A stretch of 64,000 nucleotides of DNA. It comes from Burkholderia cepacia. Its GTDB lineage: Bacteria > Pseudomonadota > Gammaproteobacteria > Burkholderiales > Burkholderiaceae. Under the pieces are notes generated by a model that was not told where the DNA came from, searched no databases, and saw nothing but the letters and a program-made list of their open reading frames with translations. Shown piece by piece: positions 8,140 through 16,866 of the stretch. The position numbers and the translations under genes are program-made. Numbering within the stretch: the first letter of the stretch is position 1; every line of letters starts with the position of its first letter. Location: contig NZ_LDWR01000010.1 of assembly GCF_001039005.1 (NCBI RefSeq), positions 40,104 through 104,103 of the forward strand. Reading direction: 5' to 3'.

Positions 8140-8442
8140 CTAGTCGAGCATGACCGCGTCGGGGATGTCGAGCACGATGTCCGACGTCGCGACGGCCACG
8201 CATGGCAGCGTATAACCGTCGGCCTTTTCCTCGCGGCTCAGCCCCGGCCATTCGATCGTGTAGCGTACGCTGCCGCTGACGATCCGGCAAAGACAACTGC
8301 GGCACGTGCCGTTGCGGCACGAGCGCGGCAGCGACACGCGCGCGAATGCGGCGGCTTCGAGCAGCGTCAGCGAATCGGGCGCGTCGAAGGTCGCGCCGAG
8401 CGGCTCGATGCGCACGACGGGCGGGTGTTCTGGATCGGTCAT
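8140..8442 (-). CDS. Plant-type [2Fe-2S] ferredoxin
   Basis: 100 aa. The four cluster ligands are clear: CRNGTCRSC (C-x4-C-x2-C) in the first half and a fourth Cys in LPCVAVAT about 40 residues later. The N-terminal strand and helix (LTLLEAAAFARVSLPRSC) fit the beta-grasp fold. Electron donor, probably for an oxygenase or oxidoreductase; no partner is adjacent, but the AcoR-like activator gene ends 82 bp upstream on the same strand. Confidence 0.9.
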   Translation of the reverse strand: MTDPEHPPVVRIEPLGATFDAPDSLTLLEAAAFARVSLPRSCRNGTCRSCLCRIVSGSVRYTIEWPGLSREEKADGYTLPCVAVATSDIVLDIPDAVMLD

Positions 8443-8524
8443 GAGTGAAGCGGGCGGCGGTTCTGCGGATACGCGCCAAGCATACCCGAACCCGCATGCG
8501 GCCGGCGTCCGCCGGCCGCGGGCG

Positions 8525-10420
<1,896 letters not shown>

Positions 10421-10754
10421 GACTTGTCTCCTGTCGATCGGAGTTAGCGCTTCAGCGCTTACTCGGACCCCATGCTCCTCGATCGGCCCATCCAGTGCGT
10501 CGCCACGTGCCGAAGCGCTTGCACCGAAACCGTCTGCGGAATCCACGTTCCGCTTGCGGCGCACCATCGGTGCACGAAGGCCGACCATCCGGGTACGCAT
10601 CATCATACAAGCGCCACGTGCGATATGCGACCGCGAACAAAATCCCCTTGCTTTTAAGCACCCGCCTGCAATGATGGAAATGGAGCACGCACGCGCCGTG
10701 TTCCGCATTGCAACATGCATGCGACGCGACATGCATCCGTTCGGGAGACGCATC
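10421..10754. other. Divergent intergenic region
   Basis: Lies between the sigma54 activator (left, minus strand) and a 63-aa membrane protein (right, plus strand). I see no clear -24/-12 element and no stable hairpin with a T-run; apparent frames through it are continuations of antisense ORFs. The right end carries GGGAG for the downstream gene. Confidence 0.4.
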
Positions 10755-10946
10755 ATGGTTCGGACGGAACTGAGAGTCGTGCTGGCGGCCATCGCCACAT
10801 TCATCATGCTGGGCGGCATTGCCGTGGCGATCCACGGGTTGCTGTTCGATTTGACCGATGCGGTGCGATACGGGGCGGCCGCGATTGCGGTGGGCGTCAC
10901 GACGGCCGCGGTCGCGCTCAACGTCTGGCCGACCGATCCGCACTGA
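10755..10946 (+). CDS. Small two-helix membrane protein
   Basis: 63 aa from ATG 10755 with GGGAG about 8 bases upstream. Two hydrophobic segments, about residues 6-30 (VVLAAIATFIMLGGIAVAIH) and 37-57 (AVRYGAAAIAVGVTTAAVAL), with short polar ends. No recognised domain. Divergent from the AcoR-like gene. Confidence 0.6.
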   Translation: MVRTELRVVLAAIATFIMLGGIAVAIHGLLFDLTDAVRYGAAAIAVGVTTAAVALNVWPTDPH

Positions 10947-11187
10947 CGCCCGTTTCCGAAAGGGTGCCGGATGCCGCGCTGATCAGACGAAATGCGCGTC
11001 GGAACGACGCACACCGGAAAATTTGTCTCCTGCGCGAAACCGTCTAAAGTGGAAAGCAACCGGCATGCATTGTCCGCGCCACCACCCCGTGGACCGTGCC
11101 TCCGCTGGCGAGCCCGCGTACATTTCGTCCAGCCGGTAGGGGACGACGGACGCGGTCATTCGTTTTCTACCGGTTGAGGCGGCTTCC

Positions 11188-11475
11188 ATGCAGATCCATT
11201 TCACGAACGAGAAGCCCGAGTATTCGGGGCGCGACCTGATGCTTGCGTTCACGGCGATGGTCAATGGCGAGCGCGTCCAATGTCAGATCACCGCCGAGGC
11301 GCTGGAAGATCACTTCGGCGCGGCATCGCCGCGTTTCGAGGACATGGTCGGCGCATTCGACCAGCACCGCGATCGCATCGAGGCGGCCGCACGGCGCCTG
11401 CTGTCGGAAACACGTGCGCAATGCGTGACGCTGCGCAGCGGTTACGTGCGCTTCTACGAGGCCAACTGGCGCTGA
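11188..11475 (+). CDS. DUF1488 protein
   Basis: 95 aa. Opens with the family pattern of DUF1488 (beta strands followed by MVNGERVQCQITAEALEDHFGA, then a helical half). Cytosolic, function unknown; common as a single small gene in Burkholderia and Pseudomonas. A TTGAGGCGG element about 10 bases before the ATG acts as ribosome site. Convergent with the purine permease, whose terminator lies between them. Confidence 0.8.
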   Translation: MQIHFTNEKPEYSGRDLMLAFTAMVNGERVQCQITAEALEDHFGAASPRFEDMVGAFDQHRDRIEAAARRLLSETRAQCVTLRSGYVRFYEANWR

Positions 11476-11653
11476 CGAAACGACACTCGACTGACGGCGC
11501 GCGTCGCGGACGATGCGCGCGGAGACGTTGCCGTCCATGCAATGCCGTTCGGCGGAACCGGGCGGCATTTTCGTATGCGGGCCGCGCCGGCTGCTCGTGC
11601 ATCTGCATGATCGGACACGCCGGTTCGTGAGGATCGCGGAAGAAATCACGCGG

Positions 11654-11683
11654 CAATAAAAAACGCCACCCGGGGGTGGCGTT
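11654..11683 (-). terminator. Intrinsic terminator (mainly for the permease, possibly bidirectional)
   Basis: Arms AACGCCACCC (11662-11671) and GGGTGGCGTT (11674-11683) form a near-perfect hairpin. On the minus strand it is followed by six T, directly after the NCS2 permease stop. On the plus strand the tail GTTGTTC is weaker. Confidence 0.85.
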
Positions 11684-11709
11684 GTTCGTCATGCGGTGCA
11701 GCGCTTCGA

Positions 11710-13011
11710 TCACTCGCTGCCGAGATAGAAGAAGCGGAACAGGAACACGGCCGCGATGACCCACACGATCGGCTTGACCGTGCGGGCCTGGCCCGTCAGC
11801 AGCTTGAGGCCGCCGTACGCGATGAAGCCGAACGCGACACCGTTCGCGATCGAGTACGTGAACGGCATCAGCAGCGCGGTCAGCGCGGCCGGCACGGCTT
11901 CCGTTGCGTCGTCCCACGGCACCTCGACCATTTCGCGCAGCATCAGGCACGACACGTACAGCAGCGCGGGCGCGGTTGCGTACGCCGGCACGACGCCGGC
12001 GAGCGGCGCGATGAACAGACACGCGAGGAACAGCACCGCGACGGTCAGCGCGGTCATGCCCGTGCGGCCGCCGGCCTGCACGCCCGATGCGCTTTCGATA
12101 TACGCGGTGGTCGACGACGTGCCGAGCACCGAGCCCGCGACGATCGCCGTGCTGTCGGCGAGCAGCGCCTTGTTCAGGCGGTTCATCTTGCCTTCGACGA
12201 GCAGGCCCGCGCGATTCGCGACGCCCATCAGCGTGCCCGTCGCGTCGAACAGCTCGACGAGGAAGAACACGAGGATCACGTTGATGATGCCGGTCGACAG
12301 CGCGGCGCGGATGTCGAGCTTGAACAGCGTCGCGTCGATCGACGGCGGCGCGGAGAACACGCCGTGGAACTGGTTGTCGCCGAAGAAGAACGACAGGACC
12401 GTGACGCCGATGATGCCGATCAGGATCGCACCGCGCACGCGCAGGTGGTCGAGCGTGACGATCGTGAAGAAGCCGACGATCGCAAGGATCGTGTCGTGCT
12501 TGTGCAGGTCGCCGAGCGTGACGAGCGTGGCCGGGCTGCCGACGATCACGCCGGATGTCTTCAGCGAGATGATGCCGAGGAACAGGCCGATACCCGCAGT
12601 GATGGAAATCCGCAGCGATTTCGGAATGCCGTTGACGATCGCCTCGCGCACGCGGAACAGCGTGACGAGCAGGAACAGGCAGCCCGAGATGAACACGGCG
12701 CCGAGCGCGGCCTGCCACGTGAAGCCCATCCCCTTGACCACCGTGTACGCGAAATACGCGTTCAGGCCCATGCCGGGCGCGCAGGCGATCGGGTAGTTCG
12801 CGTACAGCCCCATGATGATCGACGCCAACGCCGCGACGAGGCACGTCGCGACGAACACGGATTCCTTCGGCATGCCGGCGTCGCCGAGGATCGCGGGGTT
12901 GACGAAGATGATGTAGGCCATCGTCAGGAACGTGGTGACGCCCGCGAGTATTTCGGTGCGGAAGTCGGTGCCGGCTTCAGCGAAGCCGAAATACCGCTTG
13001 ATGGATTCCAT
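11710..13011 (-). CDS. NCS2-family purine (guanine/hypoxanthine/adenine) permease, AzgA/PbuG type
   Basis: 433 aa, normal length. Starts ESIKRYFGFAEAGTDFRTEI with the AzgA/PbuG signature ILAGVTTFLTMAYIIFVNP, then about 12-14 transmembrane helices and the motif SASGVQAGGRTGMTAL in the region that forms the substrate site in this subfamily. Proton-driven uptake of purine bases at the inner membrane. ATG 13011 has GGAGAAACG upstream. Monocistronic, with its own terminator. Confidence 0.9.
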   Translation of the reverse strand: MESIKRYFGFAEAGTDFRTEILAGVTTFLTMAYIIFVNPAILGDAGMPKESVFVATCLVAALASIIMGLYANYPIACAPGMGLNAYFAYTVVKGMGFTWQAALGAVFISGCLFLLVTLFRVREAIVNGIPKSLRISITAGIGLFLGIISLKTSGVIVGSPATLVTLGDLHKHDTILAIVGFFTIVTLDHLRVRGAILIGIIGVTVLSFFFGDNQFHGVFSAPPSIDATLFKLDIRAALSTGIINVILVFFLVELFDATGTLMGVANRAGLLVEGKMNRLNKALLADSTAIVAGSVLGTSSTTAYIESASGVQAGGRTGMTALTVAVLFLACLFIAPLAGVVPAYATAPALLYVSCLMLREMVEVPWDDATEAVPAALTALLMPFTYSIANGVAFGFIAYGGLKLLTGQARTVKPIVWVIAAVFLFRFFYLGSE

Positions 13012-13780
13012 GAAGGCGTTTCTCCGGTCGGGTTGTCGTGTTGCTTGTTGTGCCGAATTGTTGTAAAGGCAGCGCGCGGCCGGCTAACTGTAACCAGCCA
13101 CTATTGCCCGGCTATCGGCGGATTGTAATAGCGCGGATAGCTCGGACGATATAGTTGGGGCATGATCGGCTGCCTGCGCGCGAACGGTCTGGCAGCCCGG
13201 TCGCGCGGCGAAGGCGCGCATTTTACCGGTTCGGACGGAACGGGCCGTCGGAAACGGTAGAAACGGCAGGAAGGGGAGCGGGAGAAACGGGCGAAGCCGG
13301 CCGATGCGTGCGCAACGGCGTGTCGGCCGCGTCGCGCGTGGCGGGTGGGCAATGACATCGGACTGAAACGGAGCGCCCGCATGCTGCACGAACGCGGTGC
13401 AGTCATCGCGTGCGTGCGAACGCGCATGCGTGGCCGGTGCGGATGCACAGCGCCTTGCAGCGGCCATTCGTCAGTCCAGGCGGTTTCAGATATCGGGCTA
13501 TCGTGCGCCGAAGCCGTTCCGTCCGCAACTGTCATATCGCGATGCGCGGGCGACTGTGGTTTCTGTGTAAAAGATTGCAAGACCCCATCGCGTAAACCGG
13601 CAAGTCTTTCTAGGATAGATACACCGCGCATGCACACGCCGGCCGGTAATTGCCGACGCGGGGGAGTCGCAGTCCGTGCAGGCCAGGCGGTGAATGGCGG
13701 TCAAGGCCGTTGCGCGTTCGGGCAGGCACGGCCGATTGCGATTGCCCGATGCGGGTTCGTCCGTAATCACGGAGGTCAGC
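13012..13780. other. Long intergenic region (769 bp), no gene seen
   Basis: Upstream of the permease (minus) and of a small plus-strand gene. Several frames are open only because of GC content; none has a ribosome site or recognisable protein. It contains a purine-rich tract at about 13253-13300. Promoters for both flanking genes must lie here, but I could not pick a convincing pair of boxes. Confidence 0.4.
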
Positions 13781-14059
13781 ATGTTGAACTGGATCAGCCG
13801 TTGGGCGATGCGACACGCCCCCACGCCGGAAAAAACCGCTGCGTCGATGCTTGTGGCGGCGCGCATGGAACTGTTCTCAGCCGAACAGCGCGTCATCGAT
13901 GCGAAATTACAGGCGGATTACTGGCGCGCACGTGTGTCATTTCTCGAAGAGGTGCAGAAGCAGGGCATCGATCCGTGGGTGACCTCGCAGGCTTCGCAAC
14001 GACCCGAGCTCGATTCAACTCCCCGAAGCACGGGCCCGCGTCTCGCCGCCAGCACCTGA
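13781..14059 (+). CDS. Small hypothetical protein with helical segment
   Basis: 92 aa. ATG 13781 is preceded by a perfect GGAGG seven bases upstream, the main support for this start over the longer open frame. Residues about 20-65 are predicted helical with regular hydrophobic spacing (EKTAASMLVAARMELFSAEQ then a coiled-coil-like stretch to SFLEEVQKQGID). No signal peptide, no known domain. Confidence 0.6.
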   Translation: MLNWISRWAMRHAPTPEKTAASMLVAARMELFSAEQRVIDAKLQADYWRARVSFLEEVQKQGIDPWVTSQASQRPELDSTPRSTGPRLAAST

Positions 14060-14231
14060 TGCACCTGCTGTATCCGGTGGCTGCGCACGGCGCGCGATCG
14101 CTCGCGGCACGCACCGGCGTGCCGCGTCATTCGATGCGCACCTGCGGCGCGTTGCGCCGCGGGTGCGTCCGTTTCCGGTCGCGATCGTTCTGCGTCTCGC
14201 GTGCGTGACGGCGCGTCGCGCATTCACTTGC

Positions 14232-14606
14232 TTATCCACTTCTTCGCCATACCCCGACGAGCAAACGTTGCACTTGCGCGAGCGTGCGTCTGAACCGCTC
14301 GCCGCGCCGCACGTAGGCGGTCGTGATCGACGCTTCGGCCGGTCCGTCGCCATCGGTGCCGAGCCAGATGCGGTCGCCGCGTGCGATGCGCAGCACGTCG
14401 CCGGGCCGCACCCAGTAATCGTCGACGCTCGGCGGACGCGTGATCCACAGCGCCGCGTTGTGCGCGCGAATCTCCGCGTCTTGCGGCGCGCGCCAGGTCA
14501 TCGTCGTGCGCGGTGCGACCGCGAAACGGATCACGACAGTCGGTAACGCGATCGTGCCGGCGCGGCGCCGATCGGGACGGTCAAACAGCGAACTTGCCTG
14601 GTCCAT
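14232..14606 (-). CDS. DUF2917 protein, copy 1 of a tandem pair
   Basis: 124 aa. Start at 14606 (MDQAS) because GGAG lies six bases upstream; an in-frame ATG twelve bases earlier lacks one. Family pattern WITRPPSVDDYWVRPGDVLRI is clear: a small beta-rich domain often found beside regulators in Burkholderia, function unknown. Closely related to the protein encoded at 14936-15313; the motifs SVDDYW, GDVLR, RGDRIW and PAEASITTAY are shared. The 5' leader is also duplicated (see promoter, upstream ORF and terminator entries). Confidence 0.8.
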   Translation of the reverse strand: MDQASSLFDRPDRRRAGTIALPTVVIRFAVAPRTTMTWRAPQDAEIRAHNAALWITRPPSVDDYWVRPGDVLRIARGDRIWLGTDGDGPAEASITTAYVRRGERFRRTLAQVQRLLVGVWRRSG

Positions 14607-14650
14607 CGTCTTCTCCATTGATTGAGCCGGAGGACGGATGGCGCGCACCA

Positions 14651-14686
14651 GAACAAAAAGACCTCATCCGTTTCCGGTGAGGCCTT
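14651..14686 (-). terminator. Intrinsic terminator/attenuator in the leader of DUF2917 copy 1
   Basis: Minus strand: 8-bp stem (14685-14678 with 14666-14659, one G-T pair), inner CCG/CGG pairing closed by a GAAA tetraloop, then TTTTTG. It lies between the upstream ORF (ends 14714) and the DUF2917 start at 14606, so it would terminate transcription before the gene: an attenuator layout. Confidence 0.65.
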
Positions 14687-14713
14687 GTGTGACATGCGAG
14701 TACTGCTTGGATG

Positions 14714-14800
14714 CTAACGCACAAGTGCCTCCCGTGATCCATTCTTTCGAATGTTCACCGGGCAATGATTCGCGATGGCGATGAGCTTGTACGTAGGCAT
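14714..14800 (-). CDS. Possible 28-codon leader peptide ahead of DUF2917 copy 1
   Basis: ATG 14800 to TAG 14714, 28 codons. An ORF of exactly the same length, frame and position exists in the second leader (15418-15504), sharing the ends MP..K and ALVR. No ribosome site; the predicted promoter would place transcription start at or next to the ATG, so it would be a leaderless message. Most substitutions between the copies change amino acids, so peptide-level constraint is not demonstrated. Confidence 0.3.
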   Translation of the reverse strand: MPTYKLIAIANHCPVNIRKNGSREALVR

Positions 14801-14807
14801 GCGAACG

Positions 14808-14836
14808 AGTTTGTCGCCGCAGTGCGGCGTTGTCAA
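14808..14836 (-). promoter_or_regulatory. Candidate promoter of DUF2917 copy 1
   Basis: Minus strand: consensus -35 TTGACA (14836-14831), 17-bp spacer, weak -10 CAAACT (14813-14808) retaining the key A2 and T6. The same boxes with the same spacing occur in the duplicate leader at 15512-15540. Confidence 0.5.
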
Positions 14837-14935
14837 TGACAATTTTCGAGATACGCGCGGAGAGTCGTCGCCGCGCGCCTTCGGTGTTGCGTGATGTCGC
14901 CGCGCACCCGGATCGCGTGCGTAGTGACGCGCTCG

Positions 14936-15313
14936 TCATGCGCGACTTCGGCATCGTCCGCGCAGCATGCCGCGCATCCATTCGAGCGCACGCTGACGCC
15001 ACGCGTCGCGCTTCATCGCGTACGCGGTCGTGATCGACGCCTCGGCCGGACTGTCGTCGTCGGTGCTCATCCAGATGCGATCGCCGCGCCGCACGCGCAG
15101 CACGTCGCCGGTGCGTATCCAGTAATCGTCGACGCTGCCGATGCGCGTGATCCACAGCGTCGCGTCGTGCACACGGATCTCGGCGTCGCGCTGCGCGTGC
15201 CACGTCAGTACCTTGCGCGGCGCGATCGTGAAACGCATCGTGACGCTCGGCAACGCGATCGAGTCGGTGCGGCATCGATCGGGGCAAACAATCAGGCGGC
15301 TTGCTTGGTCCAT
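14936..15313 (-). CDS. DUF2917 protein, copy 2 of a tandem pair
   Basis: 125 aa. ATG 15313 with GGAG six bases upstream, the same arrangement as copy 1. Contains SVDDYWIRTGDVLR and RGDRIW of DUF2917. Differs from copy 1 mostly in the first 40 residues and in a more basic C-terminal tail. Function unknown. The tandem arrangement with matching leaders shows that an approximately 700-bp unit was duplicated. Confidence 0.8.
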   Translation of the reverse strand: MDQASRLIVCPDRCRTDSIALPSVTMRFTIAPRKVLTWHAQRDAEIRVHDATLWITRIGSVDDYWIRTGDVLRVRRGDRIWMSTDDDSPAEASITTAYAMKRDAWRQRALEWMRGMLRGRCRSRA

Positions 15314-15355
15314 CGTCATCTCCATCCGTTGAGCCGGGCAGGATGACGCGCACCA

Positions 15356-15391
15356 GAACAAAAAGGCCTCATCCGTTTCCGGCGAGGCCTT
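15356..15391 (-). terminator. Intrinsic terminator/attenuator in the leader of DUF2917 copy 2
   Basis: Minus strand: perfect 8-bp stem AAGGCCTC/GAGGCCTT (15391-15384 with 15370-15363), inner CCG/CGG with GAAA tetraloop, then TTTTTG. Same place relative to the gene as in copy 1. Compensating difference: the G-T pair of copy 1 is a Watson-Crick pair here. Confidence 0.7.
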
Positions 15392-15417
15392 GTGACATGC
15401 GTGTCTGAATCTCGATG

Positions 15418-15504
15418 CTAACGCACAAGCGCCACCGGTGATCGCCCTGCATGGGCGTTCACTGGTGTTTTATGCGCGATGGCGACGGGCTTGAGCATAG
15501 GCAT
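15418..15504 (-). CDS. Possible 28-codon leader peptide ahead of DUF2917 copy 2
   Basis: ATG 15504 to TAG 15418, 28 codons, equal in length to the copy 1 leader ORF. Conserved positions include MP, K5, AIA (8-10), PVN (14-16) and ALVR at the end. No Shine-Dalgarno sequence. May be a leader peptide of an attenuator or simply a conserved non-coding leader. Confidence 0.3.
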   Translation of the reverse strand: MPMLKPVAIAHKTPVNAHAGRSPVALVR

Positions 15505-15511
15505 GCGAACG

Positions 15512-15540
15512 AGTGTGTCGTGGCAGCGCGACGATGTCAA
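15512..15540 (-). promoter_or_regulatory. Candidate promoter of DUF2917 copy 2
   Basis: Minus strand: -35 TTGACA (15540-15535), 17-bp spacer, -10 CACACT (15517-15512). It sits just downstream of the ribbon-helix-helix-like gene, giving the DUF2917 gene its own start of transcription. Confidence 0.5.
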
Positions 15541-15564
15541 CGGCAATTTCGAGATACGTGGCGG

Positions 15565-15852
15565 TTACGCGTCGCGTTGCGCGAGCCCGTTGACGAGCAG
15601 TTCGGACAGCAGGCCCGTCATCCCGTCCGGATGCGTTGCGGCACGCGCCTTCAACTGTTCGACGAGTTCGGCGTTGAGCTTGCACGCGAACGGCACGAGC
15701 CCCTGTTCCTGGTCGAGCTTGCGCTGCGCACGGCGGTCGAGCTTTGCCGCGTCCTCGGCGCCCTTGCCGAAACGGGCGGCGCCCGACTGCTTCATCGCTT
15801 GCGTCAGCTTGAGCGCCTTGTTCTTTTCGAGATCGGTTTTCTTCATGGCCAT
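15565..15852 (-). CDS. Small basic protein with ribbon-helix-helix-like C-terminus
   Basis: 95 aa. ATG 15852 has GGAGG seven bases upstream; a second ATG lies two codons later. The N-terminal half is rich in Lys, Ala and Asp. The C-terminal half (PFACKLNAELVEQLKARA, then a turn at HPDGMTG and a helix LLSELLVNGLA) fits a ribbon-helix-helix dimerisation fold as in CopG-type repressors. Possibly DNA-binding; target unknown. It precedes the DUF2917 pair on the same strand. Confidence 0.65.
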   Translation of the reverse strand: MAMKKTDLEKNKALKLTQAMKQSGAARFGKGAEDAAKLDRRAQRKLDQEQGLVPFACKLNAELVEQLKARAATHPDGMTGLLSELLVNGLAQRDA

Positions 15853-15930
15853 CGCGGCACCTCCGGGAAATGAAGCCGCGATTGTACGCATTTCGGCGGG
15901 CGCCGCCCGCCGCGCCCCCAAGAAACCCGC

Positions 15931-16836
15931 TTAAGCCCCCTTCGTCGTGCCCCAGTTGCCGCCGTGCGCGGCCGCCTGCGCGGCCGGCGAGCGCGCGAGG
16001 TATGCCAGCGCCTGTTCGGTCGAGCCCTCGTGGTGCGGCGTATAACTCGGCTTGTAATAACGCAGCGCCGCGCCGATCACTTTCCAGAACGACGGCAGGT
16101 GCCCGCGCCGCGAACCCTGCCACCACGCGCGCACGAAGCCCGGATAACGGCCGGCCGCCGGGTCGCGCTGGTACATGAACTTCGCGCCCGTCGTGATGTA
16201 GTAGAGCAGCAGCAGGATCACGAACGTCATGTGCACGCAGCGTTCCGCATAGTTGCCGCCCAGGTGCCGGTAGATGTCGAACGCGACGGTGCGGTGCTCG
16301 ACTTCCTCGGCGCCGTGCCAGCGCAGCAGGTCGACCATCGTCGGGTCGGCCTTTCCTTCGTCGAGCCCGTGCGCGTTGAGCACCCAGTTGCCGAGATAGC
16401 CGAAGAAATGCTCGAGCGACGCGATCACCGCGAGCTGCTGCCGCAGCCAGAAACGCGTATGGCCGATCTTCAGCCCGAGCGGCTGCTCGCCGAGCACGCG
16501 CGTGAACAGCCGGTTGAGCTTCTGCGTGAACGGCTTCGTGTCGATCCCGTGCCGGTCGTAGTAGTGCTTGAGCACGCCGCCGTGCGAACGCGAATGCACG
16601 GCTTCCTGCCGCAGGAAGCCTTCGGCCTCGTCGCGCAGGCGTGCATCGGTGATCAGCGGCAGCGCCTTGTTGTACACGCGGCAGAACCACAGCTCGCCTT
16701 CCGGGAACAGCAGGTTCAGCGTGTTGATGATGTGCGTGCTGCCCGGGTCGTTCGGCACCCACGTGATCGGCGTGTCGCTGAAGTCGAACTTTACGTGCCG
16801 GGCCTTGATCTTGTGGTAGTCGGCGGTTGCGGTCAT
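15931..16836 (-). CDS. PF10118-family metal-dependent hydrolase-like protein
   Basis: 301 aa. Contains the conserved His/Glu helices of the family: FRLRQEAVHS-type motif read here as FLRQEAVHSRSHG, and WHGAEEVEHRTVAFD near the middle, resembling a ferritin-like di-metal site. One or two hydrophobic helices near residue 215. Annotated as predicted metal-dependent hydrolase (COG3687); real reaction unknown. Third gene of a minus-strand operon, 30 bp after the hydrolase/SDR fusion, with GGGAGA before the ATG. A paralogue lies at 51863-52750. Confidence 0.82.
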   Translation of the reverse strand: MTATADYHKIKARHVKFDFSDTPITWVPNDPGSTHIINTLNLLFPEGELWFCRVYNKALPLITDARLRDEAEGFLRQEAVHSRSHGGVLKHYYDRHGIDTKPFTQKLNRLFTRVLGEQPLGLKIGHTRFWLRQQLAVIASLEHFFGYLGNWVLNAHGLDEGKADPTMVDLLRWHGAEEVEHRTVAFDIYRHLGGNYAERCVHMTFVILLLLYYITTGAKFMYQRDPAAGRYPGFVRAWWQGSRRGHLPSFWKVIGAALRYYKPSYTPHHEGSTEQALAYLARSPAAQAAAHGGNWGTTKGA

Positions 16837-16866
16837 CTGTGTCTCCCTGTGCGGCGTCGTGCGCCG

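Noticed and set aside
13084..13637. Minus-strand frames upstream of the purine permease
   Set aside because: No ribosome site, no domain, compositional bias only.
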